Below, piece by piece: positions 9,528-16,807 of a stretch of DNA of 64,000 nt. A model generated the notes under the pieces. That model saw only the letters and a list, made by a program, of their open reading frames with translations, was not told where the DNA came from and ran no database searches. A program made the translations under genes and the position numbers. Origin of the DNA: Trebonia sp963759545 (GTDB lineage Bacteria; Actinomycetota; Actinomycetes; Streptosporangiales; Streptosporangiaceae); NCBI GenBank assembly GCA_963759545.1, contig CAVXAB010000049.1, forward strand, positions 1-64,000. The letters run 5' to 3'. Every line of letters starts with the position of its first letter. Position 1 is the stretch's first letter.

Positions 9528-10664
9528 GTGACATCAAGCGAGTGGCCGCCGTCGCGGCCGGTAATGGGGTACAACACCTGGTACCAATTCAGGACTAACA
9601 TCACGGAAGCCGAAGTCGTCAGGCAAGCGCAACTGCTGGTCAGCTCGGGGCTGGCCGCGGCGGGATATGGCTGCGTCAACCTAGATGACGGGTGGATGGC
9701 CGCTGAGCGAGCCGCCAACGGGGAACTCACCGGGGACGCCGCGAAGTTCCCGCACGGGATTGCCTGGCTGGCCGACCAGATTCACGCTCTCGGGCTGCGG
9801 TTCGGCATTTACACCGCGATCGGCACCAGGACCTGCCAGTCCTTGCCCGCGAGCGGGGGACACTACGACCAGGACGCGAAGACCTTCGCATCCTGGGGAG
9901 TCGATTTCGTCAAGGTCGATGACTGCGGCGGTCTGCCCGCGGGGACGACCGTGGACACGCTGACGGAGAACTTCCGCCAGTTCGGCGCGTATCTCCGGCG
10001 GTATAATCCGGACGTCGTTTACTCCCAAGAGCTGCCCATTCACCAGATCGGTAAGCCTAGCTTCCTGCCGGCTGTCCGCGCTTCGGCCGAATTCGCGCAT
10101 ATGTGGCGAGTCGCGCACGACGAATATCCGCTGACTCATGAAGGCGCATCGCAGATGATCCTGGGCCACCTGGCGGCGGACCTGCCCTTGCATTCCTTCG
10201 CGGGGCCGGGTCACTGGAATGACCTGGACATGATCGCCCCGGGTTTTCCTGGGAACGGCTGGACGCTGGATGACCTGCGCAACCAGCTCTCCGTATGGGC
10301 GATGGAGGCCAGCCCGTTGCTCATCTCCGCGGACCTGGGCGCGCTATCGCCGGCCGCGCTGGACGCCCTGAAGAATCCGCACATGATCGCTATCGACCAG
10401 AGCGGAGAGCAGTGCTCCACGGTGATCATGAATGAGAACATCGAGGCGCTTATGAAGCCCGATCCCGCAGGAGGGATCGCGGTTCTCTTCGTCAACCTGG
10501 GGCCGGACGCCAGCACCGGACACTTCGAGCTGTCCGAGTTCGGAATCAACTCCGCAACGGCCAGCGGCCATAACGTCTGGACCGGAATTACGACAACCTT
10601 CACCGGAGTTTCCGTCACCCTGGAGGCGGGGCAGACCACGCTAATGCAACTCACGGAGACCTGA
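9528..10664 (+). CDS. Glycoside hydrolase family 27 (alpha-galactosidase-like)
   Basis: Starts at GTG 9528 after GGGGAGG. GH27 TIM-barrel landmarks are visible: MGYNTWYQF (usually MGWNSW), GYGCVNLDDGW, LGLRFGIYTAIGTRTCQS, then the nucleophile strand VDFVKVDDC with Asp near residue 131. The acid/base loop is probably around WRVAHDEYP, and GPGHWNDLDM follows. A C-terminal beta domain ends the protein at 378 residues. There is no signal peptide, so it should act on imported oligosaccharides. The motif spellings differ from textbook GH27, so specificity other than alpha-galactose is possible. Confidence 0.85.
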   Translation: MTSSEWPPSRPVMGYNTWYQFRTNITEAEVVRQAQLLVSSGLAAAGYGCVNLDDGWMAAERAANGELTGDAAKFPHGIAWLADQIHALGLRFGIYTAIGTRTCQSLPASGGHYDQDAKTFASWGVDFVKVDDCGGLPAGTTVDTLTENFRQFGAYLRRYNPDVVYSQELPIHQIGKPSFLPAVRASAEFAHMWRVAHDEYPLTHEGASQMILGHLAADLPLHSFAGPGHWNDLDMIAPGFPGNGWTLDDLRNQLSVWAMEASPLLISADLGALSPAALDALKNPHMIAIDQSGEQCSTVIMNENIEALMKPDPAGGIAVLFVNLGPDASTGHFELSEFGINSATASGHNVWTGITTTFTGVSVTLEAGQTTLMQLTET

Positions 10665-10675
10665 GATACGACCGG

Positions 10676-11671
10676 TCAGAGCCGAACTATGACCTTCCCC
10701 TTGGCTCGACCCTGTTCGACATGGGCGAGCGCATCGGGAATCTGCCGGAACGGGAGCACCCGGTCGATCACCGGCTTCAGGTGACCATCGTCGACCAGAT
10801 GAGCCAGCAAGTTGAGGTCGTCGCCGCTTGGGTGCATGAGCATCAGCCGGTAACTGACCCCCTTGCGCCGGGCCAGACGACGGATCTTGGTGCTCAGCGC
10901 CCAGGCGCCGGCCGCCCACAGCGGCCCGAGGCCGACGTCCTCGCGGACCATCTTCGGCTCGGGAACGCCCGCGATGGAGACCGTCTTGGCTCCCGGTTTG
11001 AGTACGTCGAAGCAGTCCCGCAGGTCCTGGCCGCCGACCAGGTCGAACGCGCCGTCGTAGTCGTGCAGGACGTCCTTGGGCTTCTGCGCCTGATAGTCGA
11101 TGACCGTCTCGGCCCCGAGCGATCGCACCAGCTTCTCGCCCCGTGGTGACGCGGTGGTGGCCACCGTTACCCCCATCCAGGCAGCGAGCTGGATGGCGAG
11201 CGTGCCGACACCGCCCGCGCCGCCGGTGATCAGCAGCCGATCGCCCGCCTCAACCGCCAGCTTGTCACGCAGCCCCTGCAGCGCGGTCAGCCCGGCCAGC
11301 GGCAACGCGGCCGCCTCGTCGAAGTCCAGCGACTCGGGCATCCTCCCCACCAGGTCCTCCGCGACGACGGCGTACTCGGCGAAGGCGCCCATCTTGTGAT
11401 GATCCACTCGCGAGAACACCCGATCCCCGACCGCGTACCGCGTGACCCCGGTGCCGGCCGCCTCGACCACCCCGGCCAACTCATTTCCCGCCACCACGGG
11501 CAGGTCATATCGGTAGAACAGCCGCGCCACCCCGTCACGAACCTTGTAATCGGTCGGGTTCAGCCCCGCGGCGCGCACCCGGATGAGCAGCTCACCCTCG
11601 CCGGGCTTCGGCTCGGGGACTTCCCTCAGCTCCATCGGGTGCTTGTAGCGCGTCAGTACGTAGCCTTGCAT
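10676..11671 (-). CDS. NADPH:quinone oxidoreductase-like MDR protein
   Basis: Zinc-free medium-chain dehydrogenase/reductase, 331 residues. Start at ATG 11671 (MQGYVLTRYKHP) after GGAGG. A GroES-like domain (PTDYKVRDG, VAGNELAGVVEAAG) is followed by the Rossmann motif AGGVGTLAIQLA near residue 155. Likely NADPH-dependent reduction of quinones or enones. It diverges from a TetR gene across two palindromic operators, so induction by the TetR ligand is likely. Confidence 0.88.
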   Translation of the reverse strand: MQGYVLTRYKHPMELREVPEPKPGEGELLIRVRAAGLNPTDYKVRDGVARLFYRYDLPVVAGNELAGVVEAAGTGVTRYAVGDRVFSRVDHHKMGAFAEYAVVAEDLVGRMPESLDFDEAAALPLAGLTALQGLRDKLAVEAGDRLLITGGAGGVGTLAIQLAAWMGVTVATTASPRGEKLVRSLGAETVIDYQAQKPKDVLHDYDGAFDLVGGQDLRDCFDVLKPGAKTVSIAGVPEPKMVREDVGLGPLWAAGAWALSTKIRRLARRKGVSYRLMLMHPSGDDLNLLAHLVDDGHLKPVIDRVLPFRQIPDALAHVEQGRAKGKVIVRL

Positions 11672-11688
11672 CACACTTCCACCTCCAT

Positions 11689-11732
11689 TGATTCCACGCC
11701 GAGCAGCCTGTGATTCCACGCCGAGCAGCCTG
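11689..11732 (+). repeat. Perfect 22-bp tandem duplication in the oxidoreductase leader
   Basis: TGATTCCACGCCGAGCAGCC followed by TG occurs at 11689-11710 and again at 11711-11732 without a mismatch. It lies between the oxidoreductase ribosome site and the first TetR-type operator, so it lengthens that gene's 5' leader. Confidence 0.85.
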
Positions 11733-11748
11733 GTACGCGAACGTACCA
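11731..11748. promoter_or_regulatory. TetR-type operator 1
   Basis: TGGTACG-CGAA-CGTACCA: perfect 7-bp arms around a 4-base core, in the 139-bp divergent region of the oxidoreductase and TetR genes. Confidence 0.65.
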
Positions 11749-11756
11749 GACATCAC

Positions 11757-11772
11757 GGTACGCCGGTGTACC
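11757..11772. promoter_or_regulatory. TetR-type operator 2
   Basis: GGTACGCCGGTGTACC shares the GGTAC/GTACC arms of operator 1. Its centre is 25 bp from that of operator 1. Paired sites this close are common for TetR repressors controlling themselves and a divergent gene. Confidence 0.65.
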
Positions 11773-11810
11773 ATTTGCTGCAAGGACCGGGCGAGGGAGG
11801 CGTGATCGGG

Positions 11811-12431
11811 GTGACGGCTACGGGAGACCAGAGTCGAGCGACGCGAGCCGCGCCCGCCGATGACGATCCTGGCGGCTTCCGGCGGCGGCTGCTCGATGGC
11901 CTGGCCGCCTCGATCGTCGAGGACGGCTACCGTGACACCACGGTCGCCGACATCGTCCGCCGCGCGCACACGTCCCGCCGGACCTTCTACGAGCACTTCG
12001 CGGGCAAGGAAGAGTGCTTCGTCGCTCTGCTCGCCGCCGTGAACCACGAAATGCTCAGGCGGATCCCGGCCGAGGTCGACCCGAAGTCGCCGTGGCAGGA
12101 CCAGGTACGCCAGGCGATCCAGGCCTGGATCGGCTATGCCGAGTCCCAGCCCGCCATCACGTTGAGCTGGATCCGCGAAGTGCCCTCGCTCAGCGTGCCG
12201 GCCTGCCGGCAGGACATGACAGAGGCCTTCGTCGCCATGATCCAGACGCTCTGCGACACCGAGCCGATGCGCGCCGCCGGCATCGGCCCGGTGCCGCGTG
12301 AACTCGCGGTCATGCTGCTCGGCGGGCTGCGCGAACTGGCGGCCACCACGGTCGAGGACGGCGGGCGGATCAGCGATGTATCGGAGACGGCGGTGCGCGC
12401 ATCGATCGCGCTGCTCGGCTCGCGCTCCTGA
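11811..12431 (+). CDS. TetR family transcriptional regulator
   Basis: About 206 residues. GTG 11811 is chosen because GAGGGAGG ends 10 bases earlier; GTG 11802 would be only one base from it. The HTH reads LLDGLAASIVEDGYRDTTV, ADIVRRAHTSRRTFYEHFAG, KEECFVALL. The C-terminal ligand domain carries no signature that names the inducer. It is divergent from the quinone oxidoreductase with two shared palindromes, so it most likely represses that gene and itself. Its 3' end overlaps the convergent lyase gene by 62 bases. Confidence 0.88.
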   Translation: MTATGDQSRATRAAPADDDPGGFRRRLLDGLAASIVEDGYRDTTVADIVRRAHTSRRTFYEHFAGKEECFVALLAAVNHEMLRRIPAEVDPKSPWQDQVRQAIQAWIGYAESQPAITLSWIREVPSLSVPACRQDMTEAFVAMIQTLCDTEPMRAAGIGPVPRELAVMLLGGLRELAATTVEDGGRISDVSETAVRASIALLGSRS

Positions 12432-14232
12432 TCAGCGTGTGCAGCGAGCCGCGCTGCCCGGGCAGCGCCAGGGTGATCCGGTACAGGTGCCCGCCCCAGC
12501 GGGCCCGCAGTTGCGGGTCGTCCAGGTCACGGCGCTCGACGCTGATGCGGCCCGCACTCGTGCCGTCCACCGCGGCATCGATGTCTACCGCAAGGCCGGA
12601 GGGGAGCGTGATCGTGCCGCCGGCCACGAGGGGCTCCTCGGGGGTGATGAGGTAACACACGGTTCGTTCTGAACTCTCGCTTAGTTCCCAGCTGTCGTGG
12701 ACGGAGATGAGCGGCCCAGTACGGTCCAGCCGCAGCGTGCGGTGCCAGGAGCGAAGGCCGGCCGCGGCCGGGTAGGCGGCGGCGAGGTCCAGCGCGAGCT
12801 CGGCGGCGGTCGCGGTCAGGGTCGCGCCAACGTCGGCGGCACGGTGCGCGCGGCCCGCGGCCTGCGGGTGGCCGGCCGGGGCGGGGGTGTTGTGCCAGGA
12901 GCTCTGCATGGTCCAGATCTGGTAGCGGTCCGGGCCGAACGTCTGCCGGGTATAGGTACCGGCGCCGGGGTCGATCAGCAGCGGGCTGCCATTAAGCGCC
13001 ACTATGAACGAACCAACGTCGTTATGGTTGTGTGATTCGTCGTTATGGCCGGCTTTCGCCGCCAGGAACAGGCCCGCCGTGTCGCCTTCGCGTTCCCTCG
13101 CGGTGAGGACGCCGGTGGCGGGCAGCCAGGACTGGAGCGGGGCGGGGAACCGCGCGGGCGGCGACGCGGCCCACTCGTCGTCGGTGATAGCGGCCAGCAG
13201 GCGGCCCAGGGAGCCGTTGGGGCCAGTGACCAGGCTGGCGGCGTGCTCCCCGCGCATCGCCCGGGCGTGCTGCCGCACCTGGGAATCGCCGGTCCGGGCG
13301 GCGAAGCGGTACAGCAGGTGCGGGACGATGCCCGGCGGGCGGATCGAGCCGTCCGCGAAGTTGACGTGCACGTCGCCGGCGATGTGCGCGACCACCGGGT
13401 ACCGGGCGATGGCCCTGACCTTGGGCAGCTGGAAGGCGCCGAAGTCGTTCCCGCAGGCTTCGGTCAGGGTCTCCAGGCACTCGAACAGCGAGGCGCCGGC
13501 CCGCCACCAGTAGCTGGCGCCCTCATCACAGCCGCCGTCATCGGGGACCGCGTCGAGGTAGCGGTCGAGGGCGGCGACGGCACGGTTGGCGGTGCGGTGC
13601 GGCTGGTCGTCGAGGAGAAGGCTCGCGATGAGCAGGTTCGCGTGGATCCACGGCGTCCAGTTGTTCAGGTTCGCGCGGCCGTCAAGGCCGAGCCACCGCC
13701 AGTCGTCGCGGGCCAGGTACGGATCGAGGACGCGGATCTTTACCTCGCGGCGGACGCGGGCCTCGTGCTCGCCGGTCAGCAGGACGGTCCAGGCGAGCAG
13801 CGCGGCGGTCTCGGCGGCGAACAGGTCGACGTGCGGGTGATCCGGGTCGGGCAGGCCGGCGCCTGGCTGGTGCGCGGGCAGGCACCAGCTGGTCTCCTCG
13901 CACAGCAGCCACACGCCGTCCGTGATCTCCGCGGTGCCGGTAGTGCCGGTAAGGATCGCGGTGACGACGGCCGCGGTCAGCTTGTCGCGGCGGGCGATGT
14001 ACGGACGCTCGTACTCCTGGCGGTCGCCGGTGGCCTTGAACCTGCCGTAAGCGGTGGCGGTCAGCAGCGGCCACGGCTTCTGGCTGATGGGCGCCGTCTG
14101 GGCCAGGAGATGCGCGCGGGTTTCCTCGGGCACGCGCCCCCAGTACGGGCGGTCGGCGATGGGCGGGTACGGGCGCCAGGGTCTCAGGTGCCCCGCGAGC
14201 CGCCCGGCGGTAAAGCAGTCTGCCAGCCGCAT
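12370..14232 (-). CDS. Heparinase II/III-like polysaccharide lyase
   Basis: About 620 residues from ATG 14232 (MRLADCFTAGRLAGHLRPW). An alpha/alpha-toroid N-terminal half (LNNWTPWIHANLL, DDGGCDEGASYWWRAG) is followed near residue 400 by the family signature ESHNHNDVGSFIVALNG-SPLLIDPGAGTYT, with the catalytic His residues, and a C-terminal beta-sandwich. This fold covers heparin, alginate and related uronate lyases, so the polymer cannot be named. No signal peptide, so it probably acts on imported oligosaccharides. The start lies inside the end of the upstream LysR gene (49-bp overlap), indicating co-transcription. The open frame continues further upstream, but that sequence is arginine-rich shadow. 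Confidence 0.82.
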   Translation of the reverse strand: MRLADCFTAGRLAGHLRPWRPYPPIADRPYWGRVPEETRAHLLAQTAPISQKPWPLLTATAYGRFKATGDRQEYERPYIARRDKLTAAVVTAILTGTTGTAEITDGVWLLCEETSWCLPAHQPGAGLPDPDHPHVDLFAAETAALLAWTVLLTGEHEARVRREVKIRVLDPYLARDDWRWLGLDGRANLNNWTPWIHANLLIASLLLDDQPHRTANRAVAALDRYLDAVPDDGGCDEGASYWWRAGASLFECLETLTEACGNDFGAFQLPKVRAIARYPVVAHIAGDVHVNFADGSIRPPGIVPHLLYRFAARTGDSQVRQHARAMRGEHAASLVTGPNGSLGRLLAAITDDEWAASPPARFPAPLQSWLPATGVLTAREREGDTAGLFLAAKAGHNDESHNHNDVGSFIVALNGSPLLIDPGAGTYTRQTFGPDRYQIWTMQSSWHNTPAPAGHPQAAGRAHRAADVGATLTATAAELALDLAAAYPAAAGLRSWHRTLRLDRTGPLISVHDSWELSESSERTVCYLITPEEPLVAGGTITLPSGLAVDIDAAVDGTSAGRISVERRDLDDPQLRARWGGHLYRITLALPGQRGSLHTLIRSASRAARSMRAPPSPIHR

Positions 14233-15089
14233 GACGCCATCTCGATCAGCTCCGAGATGTGCCGCGGAGGCCGCTCCGCGTCCCAGGCCAGCACGACCTG
14301 GCCTGGCGGGATGCCGTCGACGGGGACGAACACCACCTCGGGGGGAGCGATGGCCGCGGTGATGGGGACGGGCAGGTACGCCACCCCGCGGCCCGCGCGG
14401 ACGTAAGCGACGATCTCTTCCATGTCGCCGACGTACGGTCCGGGTTGCGGATGGCGGCCGTCCGGGCGTGGATCGAATGTCCAGAACGCGTTCCATTCGG
14501 GCGTGGCGTCGGCGTAGCGGAGAACGGGCTCGTCGGCCAGGGCAGTGATGTCGACCGAGGTCGCCGCGGCCAGCTGGTGCCCGGCGGGGAGGGCGACGCA
14601 GACCCGCTCGGTGTGCAGCGGCCGTATCTCCAGGCCTGCGACCGGCAGCGGCAGGCGGACAAATCCGACATCGGCCCGCCCGTCGCGGAGCGCGGCGGCG
14701 TGGTTCCACCACCGCAAGCGCTGCAACTGGATGTCCACCTCCGGGTGGCTGCGGGAGAATCTCTTCATCACCGGGGCGATGTCCATGCCGAGCATGAATC
14801 CGGCCGTCAGGATGTGCTCGCCGTCCCGGGCTCGGCGTGCCCGCGCGATGGCGGCTTCGCTTTCTGTGAGCAGCCGCGCGCCGTCTTCAGCCAGCCGCTT
14901 GCCGGCCAGCGTGAGGGACACTTGCCTGCTGTTGCGCTCGAGTAGCTCGACGCCAAGCTCTTCCTCGAGGCGGCGGATCTGGCGGGACAGGGCGGGCTGG
15001 GTGATGTAGAGGGCGGTCGCGGCCCGGCCGAAGTGCAGCCGTTCGGCGACGGCCACGAAGTAGCGAAGTCTCCGCATGTCCAGGTCCAT
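14184..15089 (-). CDS. LysR family transcriptional regulator
   Basis: About 301 residues from ATG 15089 (MDLDMRRLRYFVAVAERL). The N-terminal winged HTH is clear: FGRAATALYITQPALSRQIRRLEEELG. A two-lobe effector domain follows (ALRDGRADVGFVRLPL; YVRAGRGVAYLPVPI). It is divergent from the molybdenum oxidoreductase operon and overlaps the lyase gene downstream, so it may control either or both. A LysR-style box lies at 15161-15179 in the divergent region. Confidence 0.88.
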   Translation of the reverse strand: MDLDMRRLRYFVAVAERLHFGRAATALYITQPALSRQIRRLEEELGVELLERNSRQVSLTLAGKRLAEDGARLLTESEAAIARARRARDGEHILTAGFMLGMDIAPVMKRFSRSHPEVDIQLQRLRWWNHAAALRDGRADVGFVRLPLPVAGLEIRPLHTERVCVALPAGHQLAAATSVDITALADEPVLRYADATPEWNAFWTFDPRPDGRHPQPGPYVGDMEEIVAYVRAGRGVAYLPVPITAAIAPPEVVFVPVDGIPPGQVVLAWDAERPPRHISELIEMASCGWQTALPPGGSRGT

Positions 15090-15111
15090 TGGCCTTATCC
15101 CATCTGAACCG

Positions 15112-15143
15112 CATCCAATCTGACCTGCATCCAATCTGACCTG
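15112..15143 (+). repeat. 16-bp tandem repeat in the LysR leader
   Basis: CATCCAATCTGACCTG occurs twice in direct tandem (15112-15127, 15128-15143), preceded by a degenerate third copy (CATCTGAACCG from 15101). It lies between the LysR start and the LysR-type box. Confidence 0.8.
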
Positions 15144-15160
15144 CGTCAATGCCCACATGG

Positions 15161-15179
15161 TATCGCCGGCGACGCGATA
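15161..15179. promoter_or_regulatory. LysR-type operator candidate (LysR/paoABC divergent region)
   Basis: TATCGC-CGGCGAC-GCGATA is a perfect 6-bp inverted repeat of the ATC-N-GAT type recognised by LysR proteins, midway between the divergent LysR and (2Fe-2S) subunit genes. Confidence 0.5.
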
Positions 15180-15295
15180 GGTCTTGGACATCACGGGCGA
15201 TCATGTGCGAGAACGGGTGGGAGTTAGGCTGTTATCAAACTGATGCTCGGCCGCGTCGGTTCCACGGGGGTGGCGGTCAGCGGAGGGGGAGCACC

Positions 15296-15814
15296 ATGGG
15301 TACAGAAGTCGCCGCACCGCCGGTGGAACGAGGCCCTGCAGTCACCGCGGTGGTGCTGACCGTCAACGGCACGAGGCACGAGGTGGGGCTCGAGCCGCGG
15401 GTGAGCCTGCTTGATGCCCTGCGTGAGCATCTCGGTCTTACCGGGTCGAAGAAGGGCTGTGACCAGGGGACGTGCGGCGCCTGCACGGTGTGGGTGGACG
15501 GCCGGCGGGTGCTGGCGTGCCTGACCCTCGCGGTCGCCTGCGAGGACCGCGAGGTGACCACCATCGAGGGACTGTCGTCCGGCGGTGACCTGCATCCGAT
15601 GCAGGCCGCGTTCGTGGAGCGCGACGCGTTCCAGTGCGGTTATTGCACGCCCGGCCAGATCATGTCGGCGGTGGCGCTGCTGGAAGAGGGCCACGCGGGC
15701 GACGACGCCGAGATCGCGGAATGGATGAGCGGCAACATCTGCCGCTGCGCGGCCTACCCGAATATCCGCGCCGCGATCCGCGACGTGCGTGACGCGGCCG
15801 GGGGCGAGCGGTAA
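15296..15814 (+). CDS. Aldehyde oxidoreductase (2Fe-2S) subunit, PaoA-like
   Basis: Small electron-transfer subunit of a molybdenum hydroxylase, 172 residues. ATG 15296 follows CGGAGGGGGA. The plant-ferredoxin-type cluster motif GSKKGCDQGTCGACTVWVDG is near residue 60. The second (2Fe-2S) domain has CGYCTPGQ and GNICRCAAYPN. No Tat signal is obvious at the start; E. coli PaoA has one, so this complex may be cytoplasmic. The stop overlaps the next start (TAATG), and the three subunit genes form one operon. Confidence 0.92.
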   Translation: MGTEVAAPPVERGPAVTAVVLTVNGTRHEVGLEPRVSLLDALREHLGLTGSKKGCDQGTCGACTVWVDGRRVLACLTLAVACEDREVTTIEGLSSGGDLHPMQAAFVERDAFQCGYCTPGQIMSAVALLEEGHAGDDAEIAEWMSGNICRCAAYPNIRAAIRDVRDAAGGER

Positions 15815-16807
15815 TGCGGCCCTTCAGCTACGCCAGGGCAGCGGACGCCGACGCGGCCATCACGGCCGTCAGGGAACGTGCGGACGGCGCGTTCCTTGCC
15901 GGGGGAACCACCGCGGTGGACCTGGTGCGCCAGAACGTGCTGCGGCCCGGGCTGCTCGTGGACATTAACGACCTGCCGCTCACCGGCATCGAGGACCTGC
16001 CGGACGGCGGCCTGCGCGTCGGGGCGCTGGCCAGGATGAGCGACGTCGCCAGGGCGCCCGGCGTGCGCGAGCGATTCCCTGTCATCGCGCAGGCGCTGCT
16101 GCTTGGCGCGTCGGCGCAACTGCGGAACATGGCCTCGATGGGCGGCAACCTGTGCCAGCGCGTGCGGTGCAGCTATTTCCGTGACACGGCCGTCACCCTG
16201 CAACAAGCGCGACCCGGGCAGCGGCTGCGCCGCCCTGGACGGCTTTAACCGGGGCCACGCCGTACTCGGCACCAGCGACAAGTGCATCGCCACCCATCCG
16301 TCGGACGTCGCGGTCGCCCTGGTCGCGCTGGACGCGGTGGTGCACACCCGCGGGCCCGCGGGAGAACGGGCCATCGGCATCGACGATTTCTTCTTGCTTC
16401 CCGGTGACACTCCCGAGCGTGAGCACCCGCTGGAGCACGGCGAGCTGATCACCGCCATCGCGGTGCCCGCCGCGCCCGTGGCCCGCCGGTCGGTCTACCT
16501 CAAGTTCCGCGACCGCGAGTCGTACGAGTTCGCCCTGGCCTCGGTCGCGGCCGCGGTCCGCATCGAGGACGGCGCCGTCGCCGAGGTCCGGCTGGCGCTT
16601 GGCGGCGTCGGCACCAAGCCGTGGCGCGCCCGGCGCGCCGAGGAGAGCCTGCTCGGCCAGCCGGCCACCGAGGCCAGCTTCGCCGAGGCGGCCCGCAGGG
16701 AACTGGCCACGGCCGCACCGAGGCCGCTGAACGCGTTCAAGGTTGAGCTGGCGCAGCGGGCGATCGTCCGGGCACTGGCCACCCTCACGGACGGGGGCGC
16801 GCGATGA
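15814..16807 (+). CDS. Aldehyde oxidoreductase FAD subunit, PaoB-like, frameshifted
   Basis: FAD-binding subunit, about 331 residues when the frame is repaired. The first part reads FLAGGTTAVDLVRQNV (FAD loop) and ASMGGNLCQRVRCSYFRDTA. A one-base error near 16197 shifts the frame, and the second part reads CNKRDPGSGCAALDG and DKCIATHPSDVAVAL. The set of Cys around CQRVRCSYFRD...CNKR...GSGC is the PaoB pattern. From E. coli PaoABC structural work, this binds an extra [4Fe-4S] cluster absent from ordinary xanthine dehydrogenases. The rest of the subunit (YLKFRDRESYEFALASVAA) is intact. Confidence 0.88.

Noticed and set aside
13045..14406. Long rightward open frame (453 codons) opposite the heparinase-like gene
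   Set aside because: It is antisense to a lyase with clear catalytic motifs, has Gly/Arg/Val-rich low-complexity composition and shows no domain. Long antisense frames are common in high-GC DNA.
12233..14712. N-terminal extension of the lyase to 780 residues
   Set aside because: The first 160 residues of that frame are Arg/Pro-rich and are antisense-like translations of the LysR coding region in another frame; the protein-like sequence begins at ATG 14232.
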